A DNA stretch of 11,677 nt from the NCBI GenBank assembly GCA_964636095.1, contig CAZWRF010000023.1:1-11677 (forward strand). Reading direction: 5' to 3'. This stretch comes from CAZWRF01 sp964636095. Lineage in GTDB: Bacteria; Patescibacteriota; Minisyncoccia; JAHISW01; Tagabacteraceae. Shown here piece by piece: positions 6,126 to 11,677 of this stretch. The notes under the pieces are model-generated. The model was not told where the DNA came from, did not search any database, and saw nothing but the letters and a program-made list of their open reading frames with translations. Both the position numbers and the translations under genes were made by a program. Each line of letters begins with the position of its first letter. Position 1 is the stretch's first letter.

Positions 6126-6225
6126 NNNNNNNNNNNNNNNNNNNNNNNNNNNNNNNNNNNNNNNNNNNNNNNNNNNNNNNNNNNNNNNNNNNNNNNNNNN
6201 NNNNNNNNNNNNNNNNNNNNNNNNN
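6126..6225. other. assembly gap of 100 Ns
   Basis: Exactly 100 Ns. The dismutase fragment after the gap lacks about half of a normal protein (roughly 100 residues, 300 bases), and none of that half is found before the gap, so the true gap is probably longer than 100 bases and the Ns are a placeholder. Confidence 0.98.
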
Positions 6226-6539
6226 AAGGCCGGCTGGCCGAGCTTATTGAAAGGGATTTTGACGGCTTTGAAAAATTCAAGGAAACATTCAGTAAAACGG
6301 CTATGGCGGTGGAGGGTTCCGGATGGGCGGCCTTGGTTTACGATGAGGAAACGGACGGACTTTCGATAATGCAGATTGAAAAGCACAATGTAAATATTTA
6401 TCCCGCCCTGAGGATCTTACTGGTTTTGGACATGTTTGAGCACGCCTACTATATAGACTACAAGAATGAAAAGGGTAAATACGTAGACGCTTTTTGGAAT
6501 ATAGTTAATTGGGGGGAAGTGGAGAGCCGGCTTCATTAA
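6226..6539 (+). CDS. Fe/Mn superoxide dismutase, 5'-truncated by the gap
   Basis: This enzyme converts superoxide to hydrogen peroxide and oxygen. Only the C-terminal domain is left, read in frame from 6228 (about 103 residues). It shows [10 protein letters not shown], then [19 protein letters not shown] and [13 protein letters not shown]. The Asp and His of DMFEH are the two C-terminal metal ligands; the two N-terminal His ligands are in the missing part. Most bacterial enzymes have Trp in this motif (DxWEH); Phe here, together with IEKHN where many have a Gln-containing segment, recalls archaeal dismutases such as those of Sulfolobus. Iron versus manganese use cannot be decided. The gene is probably intact in the organism and cut only by the assembly. 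Confidence 0.92.
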
Positions 6540-6540
6540 G

Positions 6541-6574
6541 TTTAATGGAATCTTAATCAAGTCTTTTATATACT
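6541..6574 (+). promoter_or_regulatory. 11-bp-periodic OmpR/PhoB-like operator with -10, site 1
   Basis: TTTAAT (6541-6546), CTTAAT (6552-6557) and CTTTTA (6563-6568) are spaced at 11 bp, followed by a -10-like TATACT (6569-6574). The segment 6553-6572 is nearly the same as 7399-7417 (shared TTAATCAA, TCTTTT and TATA). This is upstream of the response regulator gene and about 35 bp ahead of its strong promoter. It may be a second, activator-dependent promoter for autoregulation. Confidence 0.5.
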
Positions 6575-6606
6575 GCCAAATAACAACATAGGTTTTTTTC
6601 CTGGGA

Positions 6607-6635
6607 TTGACAGATTTATTAATTTTATGAATAAT
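6607..6635 (+). promoter_or_regulatory. sigma70-type promoter of the response regulator gene
   Basis: A consensus -35 TTGACA (6607-6612) and AATAAT (6630-6635, five of six to TATAAT) are separated by 17 bp. The ATG at 6643 is 7 nt after the -10, so transcription should begin at the start codon: a leaderless mRNA. Confidence 0.7.
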
Positions 6636-6642
6636 TACCAAT

Positions 6643-7320
6643 ATGAAAATATTGATTATAGAAGACCAGCTTAAACTGGCAAAAATGCTTAAAGACGCCC
6701 TTGAAAGAGAGGGCTACGCCGCGGATTACCTTACCGACGGCATATCGGCTCAAAAACGGATTGAGCTTCACCATTCGGATTATGATGTGGTTGTTTTGGA
6801 CCTCATGCTTCCTAAAAGAAGCGGAGAAGAGGTGTGTCGGAATGTCAGAAAACAGGGTATAGACATACCCATAATAATACTTACGGCCAAGGACGGCATG
6901 GATGACAAAGTTACTCTTTTGGACAGCGGAGCCGACGATTATTTGGTGAAGCCGTTTTCTCTTGAAGAACTTTTGGCCAGAATAAGAGCGCTGGTCCGTC
7001 GTCCCAATGAAGTTTTGCCCAGCGAGCTCAAGGTAAACAGTCTTCGCCTCAATCCCAATACCAAGCAGGCTTTTCACCGCGACAAAGAACTTCCGCTTAC
7101 TCTTAAAGAATTTCGCTTGCTTGAATACTTTATGCGAAGGCCCAACCAGGCGGTGGAGAGGGAGGAGCTTATAACAAACTTGTGGGGTTTTGATTATGAC
7201 TCTTTCAGCAATGTTGTGGACGTGCACATAAACAACTTGAGAAAAAAATTGAAGGAGAGTGGCCTCAACAGCCGGGTGCTTGAAAGCGTGAGGGGCGTGG
7301 GATACCGGATGAAAATCTAA
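6643..7320 (+). CDS. response regulator, OmpR/PhoB family
   Basis: The 225-residue DNA-binding protein has a receiver domain (1-118) with acidic Asp8 and Glu7, phosphoacceptor Asp53 in VVVLDLMLP, Thr81 in IILTAKD and Lys103 in YLVKPF, all intact. The C-terminal winged helix (about 126-225) shows LTLKEFRLLEYFMRRPNQAVEREELITNLW, VVDVHINNLRKKL and the closing VRGVGYRMKI of the OmpR/PhoB type. Such proteins bind as dimers to direct repeats of 11-bp period when phosphorylated. The likely kinase partner is the histidine kinase at 7896-9809, which is encoded separately on the other strand. Repeats of the right period lie both upstream and downstream of this gene. A terminator follows. Confidence 0.93.
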   Translation: MKILIIEDQLKLAKMLKDALEREGYAADYLTDGISAQKRIELHHSDYDVVVLDLMLPKRSGEEVCRNVRKQGIDIPIIILTAKDGMDDKVTLLDSGADDYLVKPFSLEELLARIRALVRRPNEVLPSELKVNSLRLNPNTKQAFHRDKELPLTLKEFRLLEYFMRRPNQAVEREELITNLWGFDYDSFSNVVDVHINNLRKKLKESGLNSRVLESVRGVGYRMKI

Positions 7321-7344
7321 TAGCGTAAAATTTTTTAAAACTTG

Positions 7345-7377
7345 ACAGCTTCCAAAATTTGGTGGCTGTTTTGTTTT
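7345..7377 (+). terminator. rho-independent terminator after the response regulator gene
   Basis: ACAGC and GCTGT, then CCAAA and TTTGG, form a stem with a small internal mismatch and tight loop, followed by TTTTGTTTT. It ends the response regulator transcript just before the next regulated promoter. Confidence 0.78.
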
Positions 7378-7386
7378 GAGCCGAAT

Positions 7387-7419
7387 CTTAACTCTAGTTT
7401 AATCAATCTTTTCTATAAT
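7387..7419 (+). promoter_or_regulatory. 11-bp-periodic OmpR/PhoB-like operator and promoter, site 2
   Basis: CTTAAC (7387-7392), TTTAAT (7398-7403) and TTTTCT (7409-7414) repeat every 11 bp and run directly into a perfect TATAAT (7414-7419). There is no -35 box at 17 bp, as expected for a promoter whose -35 contact is replaced by an activator. It shares GAATCTTAA and TTAATCAA with site 1 upstream of the response regulator gene, so that regulator is the obvious candidate to bind here. Confidence 0.6.
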
Positions 7420-7498
7420 GAGAAGCAGAGTAAATTATAGGTTTAGTAAAGGCAGTTTGGAAAAGTTTTTTAAAGGTTAAACAAATAAAAAACGTATC

Positions 7499-7711
7499 AT
7501 GAGTTTTCTAAAAAACCACCCAAACAAAATTACAAATAAAAAGAATAGTTACAAGGAGCCGCCCGAGAGGCGCAAAGCTCTTCGGGAGTCGGCGAAGTGG
7601 CTCATTTCAAAAGTTAGACACACCGAAGAAATACTGCCGATTGAAAGATCCCCGCCCGTGAGGACTGACTTAAAATTAAATTGGACATTGTTAGAAATAT
7701 TTGCAGATTAA
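7499..7711 (+). CDS. small basic hypothetical protein
   Basis: I do not recognise it. The 70-residue product is basic, has no Cys, signal peptide or membrane segment, and has a likely amphipathic helix at about 20-44 (PPERRKALRESAKWLISKV). Its transcript probably starts near 7426 at the regulated promoter, giving an unusually long leader of about 70 nt with no SD sequence before the ATG. The DNA within it at 7556-7603 can fold strongly (GAGCC with GGCTC, CCCGAGAG with CTCTTCGGG), so this stretch could instead, or also, act as a structured RNA. Codons look ordinary in the second half. Whether it is really translated is uncertain. Confidence 0.45.
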   Translation: MSFLKNHPNKITNKKNSYKEPPERRKALRESAKWLISKVRHTEEILPIERSPPVRTDLKLNWTLLEIFAD

Positions 7712-7735
7712 AAATTACAGTTCTTTAAAAAAACA

Positions 7736-7778
7736 GAGGGGCCTCAAATTGCCTCACCAGCACACTTTTCTGGTAGGG
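7736..7778. other. structured intergenic segment
   Basis: GAGGGGCCTC (7736-7745) is followed by a hairpin of CCTCACCAG (7752-7760) with CTGGTAGGG (7770-7778), with one mismatch and one wobble. There is no T-run after it, so it is not a typical terminator. It lies between the small hypothetical gene and the convergent terminator. A weak -10-like TATAAG follows at 7782-7787. Confidence 0.4.
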
Positions 7779-7845
7779 TTGTATAAGATAAGCTGAGTTT
7801 TTAACAGTAGATAAAATTATTAGCCATGAAAGGAGGCAAAAAAAT

Positions 7846-7895
7846 AAAGCAAAAGCGCGCCGACTGAACATTCAGCCAGGGCGCGCTTTTGCTTT
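7846..7895. terminator. bidirectional terminator between convergent genes
   Basis: A perfect 16-bp stem, AAAGCAAAAGCGCGCC (7846-7861) with its complement (7880-7895), encloses a loop that has its own CTGAA/TTCAG stem. There are T-runs on both strands. The stem ends exactly next to the histidine kinase stop codon (7896-7898), so it serves the minus-strand kinase gene and any plus-strand transcript from the left. Confidence 0.92.
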
Positions 7896-9809
7896 TTACT
7901 CTCTCTTCATTCCTTCAAGGGGAAACGAAATGTGGAAGGCCGTGCCTTTTTCTTTTGAAGATTCAACTGAAATCTCACCCCTGCACTGGTTGAGAAGTGA
8001 TTTTACTATGTAGAGACCCATACCGGAACCCATTTTTCCGGTTCTTTTTTCTTCAAGCATATCATAAGCTCTGAACATTTTTGTAAACAGCTGGGGTTTT
8101 ATCGAATCGGGAATACCGGCGCCAGTGTCTATGACGCTGATTATGATTTTCTTGTCTTTTTTTCTCGTTTTTATGGTAATTGTGCCTCCTTTAGGCGTGT
8201 ATTTTATGGAATTTGACACAAGGTTGCGGATTACGTTTTTTAAAATATTTGAATCGAGATTTATTTTTGGAGGTATTGTTTTATCGCAGTCTTTTTTAAA
8301 TTTTATTCCTCTTTTTTCCACCAACGGAAGCATTTCATTAAAAATGTGGCCGAGCTCTTTTTGAAGATTTTTGGGGCTTATTTTAGTAATAAAAGTTCCC
8401 ATTTCAATTCTGGAAATATTCAAGAGCGTATCAATAAGACCGGACATTTCTTTTACGTCTCTGAAGATGCTTTTTAAATATTTTTTTTGTTCTACGCTAA
8501 CGTTTTCTCTCAGACTGTTTCTCAAAAGCATTTCCGCCGATAGCCCCATGCTTGCCAGAGGTGTTCTTAGCTGGTGCGAGGCCGCCGAAACAAATTCTGT
8601 TTTCGCTACATCTATTTTCTTTAGCTCGCTGATATCTCTGGATACGCCGTATACGGTTTTCACTTCTCCTTTGCTGTTTTTTACCGGCACAATTACTTCA
8701 AGGCAGGTTTCTCGCAGTGAACCTTTGGGCACGTGGCTTATCTCAACTGTGGCCGCTTCTCCCTCAAGAGCTTTTTTGAAAGCTTTTTTAAATCTTTTTC
8801 CGCTCTTTAAATCCATTGAACTAAGATAGTCCCATTTTTCCGCCTCTTTTTCGCTTTTAAGGCCGTGCTTCAAAAGGCCTGCCTTGTTGATGTATAAAAG
8901 CTCTCCTTTTGTGGAAAAAAGTTTTATGCAGTCGGGCGATGTTTCGGTAAGAGTCCTATAGTGCTCTTCGCTTTGGACAAGTTTTTCTTCGTCTTTTTTC
9001 CTGTCGGTAATGTCCAGAATCATTGTCACCGAACGTATATTTTTTCCTTCTTTGTTTCTAATAATTCTGCTTTTTTGGTAAAGGTGCCTTATCTCCCCGC
9101 CGGGACGCACTATCCGGTATTCTATTTCATGGCCGGTTTTGTCGTCGCTTAATGAGTTCATAAAAGCCGCGTTAACTCGGGCGCGGTCGTCGGGGTGTAC
9201 TATTTTTAGAAAATCTTCATAAGCTATTTTAAGTTTACGCGGTTTTAATCCGAAAATGCGGTAAGATTCGTCCGACAGCTTTATGATGTTTTTCTCAAGG
9301 TCGAGTTCCCATTCTCCAAGACGTGCCATTTCTTGGGCCGACTTTAGCCGTTTTCCCTCGGCTCTTAATTTGGCCGTGGTTTCCCTCAAATTAAAATATA
9401 TATGACGAAACCAGGAAGAAAAAAGGACAATAGGCAAAGAGCTTAAAGCGAACAAAAACGTGGGCACATCAATTTCGTACTCAGTTTTGAAAACCCCGTG
9501 TGGAAGAAAGAAGAAAAGATGGGTGGTCAGCGCGGCCAGAACAAGAGCAAACAAGCCGGGCACAAGCCCCATAAACAGCGAGACAAGAAGTATAACGGCG
9601 GGAAAAAACAAATATGGCGTATCATCGGGACGGGGGATTACAAGAAGCTGTATTAAGGTGATAAATGCAATTGCAAGAAAAGCCAGTATCAATCTTCGAG
9701 CCAGGTTTTGCCACGTCGGCCGGACAAACTGGCGAAACCAGTTTAATTTTCCGGCAAAAAGAGCCTCTATTTTTGTTTCTAGTTTTTTTTGTGTCTCTTT
9801 TTCGGTCAT
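7896..9809 (-). CDS. sensor histidine kinase, DUF4118-PAS-PAS-HisKA-HATPase
   Basis: The 637-residue membrane sensor autophosphorylates and passes phosphate to a response regulator. Residues about 36-140 hold four membrane segments of the DUF4118 type (the KdpD-like module, with PYLFFPAVILLVSLFMGLVPG). A PAS domain with PAC segment lies at about 158-272 (LGEWELD, HPDDRARV, ILDITDRKK), a second PAS at about 278-398 (ending YGVSRDISELK). The HisKA domain has phosphoacceptor His412 in SAASHQLRTPL. The ATPase has N-box NLVSNSIKYTP (529-539), G1 DTGAGIP (561-567) and G2 GSGMGLYIVK (594-603). ATG at 9809 is chosen; the upstream TTG at 9833 lies within the promoter. No solute-binding extracellular loop of size is seen, so the signal is probably sensed in the membrane or by the PAS domains. 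The regulator at 6643 is its likely partner. Confidence 0.93.
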   Translation of the reverse strand: MTEKETQKKLETKIEALFAGKLNWFRQFVRPTWQNLARRLILAFLAIAFITLIQLLVIPRPDDTPYLFFPAVILLVSLFMGLVPGLFALVLAALTTHLFFFLPHGVFKTEYEIDVPTFLFALSSLPIVLFSSWFRHIYFNLRETTAKLRAEGKRLKSAQEMARLGEWELDLEKNIIKLSDESYRIFGLKPRKLKIAYEDFLKIVHPDDRARVNAAFMNSLSDDKTGHEIEYRIVRPGGEIRHLYQKSRIIRNKEGKNIRSVTMILDITDRKKDEEKLVQSEEHYRTLTETSPDCIKLFSTKGELLYINKAGLLKHGLKSEKEAEKWDYLSSMDLKSGKRFKKAFKKALEGEAATVEISHVPKGSLRETCLEVIVPVKNSKGEVKTVYGVSRDISELKKIDVAKTEFVSAASHQLRTPLASMGLSAEMLLRNSLRENVSVEQKKYLKSIFRDVKEMSGLIDTLLNISRIEMGTFITKISPKNLQKELGHIFNEMLPLVEKRGIKFKKDCDKTIPPKINLDSNILKNVIRNLVSNSIKYTPKGGTITIKTRKKDKKIIISVIDTGAGIPDSIKPQLFTKMFRAYDMLEEKRTGKMGSGMGLYIVKSLLNQCRGEISVESSKEKGTAFHISFPLEGMKRE

Positions 9810-9813
9810 AGCT

Positions 9814-9829
9814 ACTTTAAAATTAAAGT
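9814..9829. promoter_or_regulatory. inverted repeat over the histidine kinase -10 and transcription start
   Basis: ACTTTAA and TTAAAGT (7-bp arms, 2-bp spacer) overlap the -10 box and transcription start of the kinase gene. Such a site could bind a repressor dimer. It may also be chance in AT-rich DNA. Confidence 0.35.
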
Positions 9830-9850
9830 ACAATTTTAATAATTAGTCAA
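9822..9850 (-). promoter_or_regulatory. sigma70-type promoter of the histidine kinase gene
   Basis: Read on the minus strand, TTGACT (9850-9845) and TTTAAT (9827-9822) are separated by 17 bp. Transcription would start near 9815, about 5 nt before the ATG at 9809, so the mRNA has almost no leader. Confidence 0.65.
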
Positions 9851-9943
9851 GTAAATAAAAATACCAAGCTCCACATACATTATATTATAATAGGCAATGA
9901 AGAGTTAATTAAGTTGGCTATTTTATTTTTGACTCCAGCGCGC

Positions 9944-9949
9944 TAAAAT
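9944..9949 (+). promoter_or_regulatory. candidate -10 box for the duplicated HExxE protein gene
   Basis: TAAAAT lies 7 nt before the GTG at 9957, the leaderless spacing seen elsewhere in the window. No -35 box at a normal distance was found; TTGACT at 9929-9934 is too close. Confidence 0.45.
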
Positions 9950-9956
9950 AATTCCA

Positions 9957-10652
9957 GTGAAAAAATCGGCTAAAAATTTTTATATAAAAAAAGCAGGACA
10001 GAGAAGCGAGATTGCCGTTTGGATAGTTGACGGTGCTTTAGTAAGAAAGGAGGCGGAGAAGGAGTTTACGAATTTTGGCCAGCATTTCCGCTTTCCGGTT
10101 ATTCCCGAATACGAATTTTGGCTGGACAAGGAATCCGTTCCCAACGAGCGGAAGTTTTTCCTGGACCACCTTCTTCTGGAATGGAAGCTTATGAAAAACG
10201 GCGCTTCCTACGCCGATGCTCTTGAAGCGGCCGACAGGAAGGAAAGAGCGGAAAGAAAAAGGTCCGGAGATGTGAAAAAAGCGGCCGGAAAGGACGGGGT
10301 GCTTCAGCCGGCCGAAACCCACAAGAGCGTTTTTGCCAAAACAAAGGACGGTATTGCCGTTTGGCTTGTTTCCGGCCGGCTTGTAAGAAGCGCTTTTGAT
10401 ATTGATTTTACGGAAGGAGGACACGACCTGGTTTACGGCTATGTGCCGGCAAAAGAAGTGTGGATAGATGATGACATATCGGCCGAGGAAAGGGATTATA
10501 TTGTGCTTCACGAACTCTACGAGAGGTCTTTGATGAAAAAGGGCGCCGTTTATAATGAAGCGCACAAAAAAGCCAGCAGGCTGGAATGGGAAGCCAGGCA
10601 CAGTGGAAAGAAATTAAAAGAAAACTTGTCTCTTTTAGGAATTGACAGATAA
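9957..10652 (+). CDS. tandemly duplicated HExxE-motif protein, unknown function
   Basis: The 231-residue soluble protein consists of two homologous units, residues 19-98 and 133-212, that align without gaps at an offset of 114 residues with about 31 of 80 positions identical. Each begins IAVW-x-V-x-G-x-LVR, has a central FT..G segment and W-x-D, and ends in a helix pair. The second copy has a complete metalloprotease-like motif: His185, Glu186 and Glu189 (LHELYERSLM) with His203 in EAHKKAS. In the first copy His71 and Glu75 remain, but the positions of Glu186 and His203 are Leu72 and Leu89, so it is probably not active. I recall similar single-copy proteins in bacteria and phages but no assigned function. 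The GTG start fits a leaderless transcript. Confidence 0.78.
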   Translation: MKKSAKNFYIKKAGQRSEIAVWIVDGALVRKEAEKEFTNFGQHFRFPVIPEYEFWLDKESVPNERKFFLDHLLLEWKLMKNGASYADALEAADRKERAERKRSGDVKKAAGKDGVLQPAETHKSVFAKTKDGIAVWLVSGRLVRSAFDIDFTEGGHDLVYGYVPAKEVWIDDDISAEERDYIVLHELYERSLMKKGAVYNEAHKKASRLEWEARHSGKKLKENLSLLGIDR

Positions 10653-10712
10653 GAAATGTTTTGTAAAACTGAATTAGTTGGAAGTTTTTCGTACCTGAAA
10701 AAATTTAATTTA

Positions 10713-10722
10713 AAAGGAGGTG
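10713..10722 (+). promoter_or_regulatory. strong Shine-Dalgarno sequence deciding the start at 10729
   Basis: AAAGGAGGTG matches the 16S rRNA tail and lies 6 nt before the GTG at 10729. The in-frame GTG at 10720 is part of this SD sequence and so is not the start. The promoter is unclear; TTGACA at 10642-10647 with TAAAAC at 10664-10669 (16-bp spacing) is possible but weak. Confidence 0.85.
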
Positions 10723-10728
10723 AAAACC

Positions 10729-10923
10729 GTGAAATGTTCCGAAGAAGGTTGTATGGGCAACTTGGACCGCGCCAATCCGGTACCGATGATTATCGGATGT
10801 GCTTGTGTCGAAACATTCGCGTGCAATAAATGCCGCCGCCTTCATTATCTTAAGGGAAGAGACGAAAAGAACCTGAAAGCGGCGCCGGTGAAAACCGACG
10901 ATGGCAAAAGTCTGTACGCATAA
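10729..10923 (+). CDS. small zinc-ribbon-like protein
   Basis: The 64-residue product has Cys3 and Cys8 (CSEEGC), then Cys24 and Cys26 (CAC), then Cys32 and Cys35 (CNKC), a set of six that can form a zinc ribbon or similar metal site, followed by a hydrophilic tail. I do not recognise a named family. Translation begins at GTG with a textbook SD sequence, unlike the larger genes around it. It ends with its own terminator before the msrA promoter, so it is not in an operon with msrA. Its role is unknown; nucleic-acid or protein contact through the ribbon is possible. Confidence 0.72.
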   Translation: MKCSEEGCMGNLDRANPVPMIIGCACVETFACNKCRRLHYLKGRDEKNLKAAPVKTDDGKSLYA

Positions 10924-10937
10924 AGTGTTTTAAATAG

Positions 10938-10969
10938 CCGTCCGAAAGTATCTCGGGCGGTTTTTCTTT
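10938..10969 (+). terminator. rho-independent terminator
   Basis: CCGTCCGA (10938-10945) pairs with TCGGGCGG (10953-10960), including one G-T pair, around a 7-nt loop. The run TTTTTCTTT follows. Confidence 0.88.
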
Positions 10970-10991
10970 ATCTAATTTTAATTTTAAAGTT

Positions 10992-11000
10992 TGCTATAAT
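10992..11000 (+). promoter_or_regulatory. extended -10 promoter of msrA
   Basis: TGCTATAAT is a perfect extended -10 (hexamer 10995-11000). The ATG at 11008 is 7 nt further, so the transcript should start at the start codon and lack a leader. Confidence 0.75.
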
Positions 11001-11007
11001 TAATAAT

Positions 11008-11568
11008 ATGACGGAAAAAAATAAAAAAAATAAAAATATCACAAACCAAACTGCGGTTTTTGGGGGTGGCTGTTTCTGGTGCACCGAAGCATTGCTCGGC
11101 ATGTTAAAAGGAGTTGTTTCCGTTGTTCCCGGATATGCGGGGGGGTCATTGAAAAACCCTACCTATTGGGATGTTGCTTCGGGGAAATCCGGACACGCGG
11201 AAGTGGTTAAAATTGAATATGATCCGAAGCAAATTTCTTTTAACGACCTTCTTACGGTTTTTTTCGCCACTCACGATCCCACTACGCCGAACAGACAGGG
11301 AAACGATGTGGGTTCCCAATATCGCTCGGCCATTTTTTATACCGGCGAAGAACAAAAAAAAGAAGCCGAATTTTTTATTGAAAAACTGAATGAATCCGGG
11401 CCAAGAGTGGTTACGGAAGTATCGCCCCTGGGGGATTTTTATGAAGCGGAAGAGGAGCACAAAAAATACTATTTTAAAAATTCATCCGCTCCGTATTGCC
11501 GGGCCGTCATCAATCCGAAAATTGAGAAGGTGGAGGCCAGATTCAAGGAGCTTTTAAAATTGAAATAA
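11008..11568 (+). CDS. peptide methionine (S)-S-oxide reductase MsrA
   Basis: MsrA reduces the S form of methionine sulfoxide in proteins back to methionine, repairing oxidative damage in the cytoplasm. The 186-residue product starts its domain at about residue 16 with VFGGGCFWCTEALL; Cys22 is the catalytic nucleophile and Cys25 lies next to it. PGYAGG (41-46), SGHAEVVKIEYDP (61-73), FFATHDPTTPNRQGNDVGSQYRS (85-107) and the C-terminal APYCRAVINPK (161-171) follow. Cys164 is the likely resolving cysteine, with Cys25 as an alternative. The length is typical. No MsrB domain is fused. Together with the dismutase it gives the window a second oxidative-stress function. Its transcript looks leaderless. 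Confidence 0.96.
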   Translation: MTEKNKKNKNITNQTAVFGGGCFWCTEALLGMLKGVVSVVPGYAGGSLKNPTYWDVASGKSGHAEVVKIEYDPKQISFNDLLTVFFATHDPTTPNRQGNDVGSQYRSAIFYTGEEQKKEAEFFIEKLNESGPRVVTEVSPLGDFYEAEEEHKKYYFKNSSAPYCRAVINPKIEKVEARFKELLKLK

Positions 11569-11677
11569 AAAGCTAAATCTCGACGGCAGCTACACGGCGA
11601 ATACAATTCAGCTTTCTCCTGCGGAAACTGACCTCTTGTTATTGCCTGTTGACATTTTTTGTTCCATATAGTAGGAT
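11569..11677. promoter_or_regulatory. intergenic end with a candidate promoter at the window edge
   Basis: TTGACA at 11649-11654 is a consensus -35 box; TAGGAT (11672-11677) at 17 bp or TATAGT (11667-11672) at 12 bp could be its -10, probably for a gene beyond the window. GGCGAATACA (11596-11605) repeats part of the 39-bp dispersed element. No terminator for msrA is visible. Confidence 0.4.

Noticed and set aside
7826..7867. 13-codon reading frame starting at ATG 7826
   Set aside because: It runs into the terminator stem, has no SD sequence before it, and is too short to support as a gene.
9810..9833. TTG at 9833 as start of the histidine kinase
   Set aside because: It falls upstream of the expected transcription start, within the promoter; ATG at 9809 is better.
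10038..10601. Long open frame on the minus strand opposite the HExxE protein gene
   Set aside because: The plus-strand frame has a clear internal duplication and motifs, while the minus-strand translation has no recognisable domain; it is a shadow.
10720..10728. GTG at 10720 as start of the zinc-ribbon-like protein
   Set aside because: This GTG is part of the SD sequence; GTG at 10729 has the correct spacing from it.
1..11677. CRISPR array, tRNA or rRNA genes, transposase or phage genes
   Set aside because: No regularly spaced repeat array, cloverleaf, rRNA core sequence, transposase or phage structural gene was seen on either strand.

Overview
The window looks like a scaffold piece from a small-genome bacterium of the Candidate Phyla Radiation (Patescibacteria, probably a Parcubacteria-like lineage). 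The reasons are AT-rich intergenic DNA, short compact genes, a secreted coiled-coil/peptidoglycan-binding/Fn3 protein of a type common in that group, an archaeal-flavoured superoxide dismutase, and many genes with a -10 box almost touching the start codon (leaderless or near-leaderless mRNAs). UGA is used as a normal stop (for example at 2168-2170), so the code appears standard. The lineage is inferred from gene style, not from a marker gene. A run of 100 Ns at 6126-6225 marks an assembly gap.

Layout. 1-1760: a compact 3-methyladenine DNA glycosylase and a secreted peptidoglycan-binding protein, lying between two near-identical 39-bp repeats. 1760-2655: a permease encoded as two overlapping half-genes. 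2664-3021: a small Cys protein gene with its own promoter, a strong Shine-Dalgarno (SD) sequence and a terminator. 3046-4547: ATPase and permease of a zinc/manganese-type ABC transporter, with no binding protein beside them. 4550-6009: a small membrane protein, a strong hairpin terminator, a membrane-anchored DUF411 metal-binding protein and an 8-cysteine extracytoplasmic protein. 6226-6539: the C-terminal half of an Fe/Mn superoxide dismutase, cut by the gap. 6607-7320: an OmpR/PhoB-family response regulator. 7383-7711: a regulated promoter and a small hypothetical gene. 7846-7895: a bidirectional terminator. 7896-9809 (minus): a DUF4118-PAS-PAS histidine kinase. 9957-10652: a tandemly duplicated HExxE-motif protein. 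10729-10923: a small zinc-ribbon-like protein. 11008-11568: methionine sulfoxide reductase MsrA.

Together the middle and right parts read as a metal-handling and oxidative-stress region with a two-component system in it. The most striking regulatory signal is a pair of similar promoters, one on each side of the response regulator gene. Both carry hexamers repeated every 11 bp just upstream of the -10, the usual binding geometry of OmpR/PhoB-family regulators. The second signal is a split in translation starts: the larger first genes look leaderless or nearly so, while two small Cys-rich proteins have textbook SD sequences.
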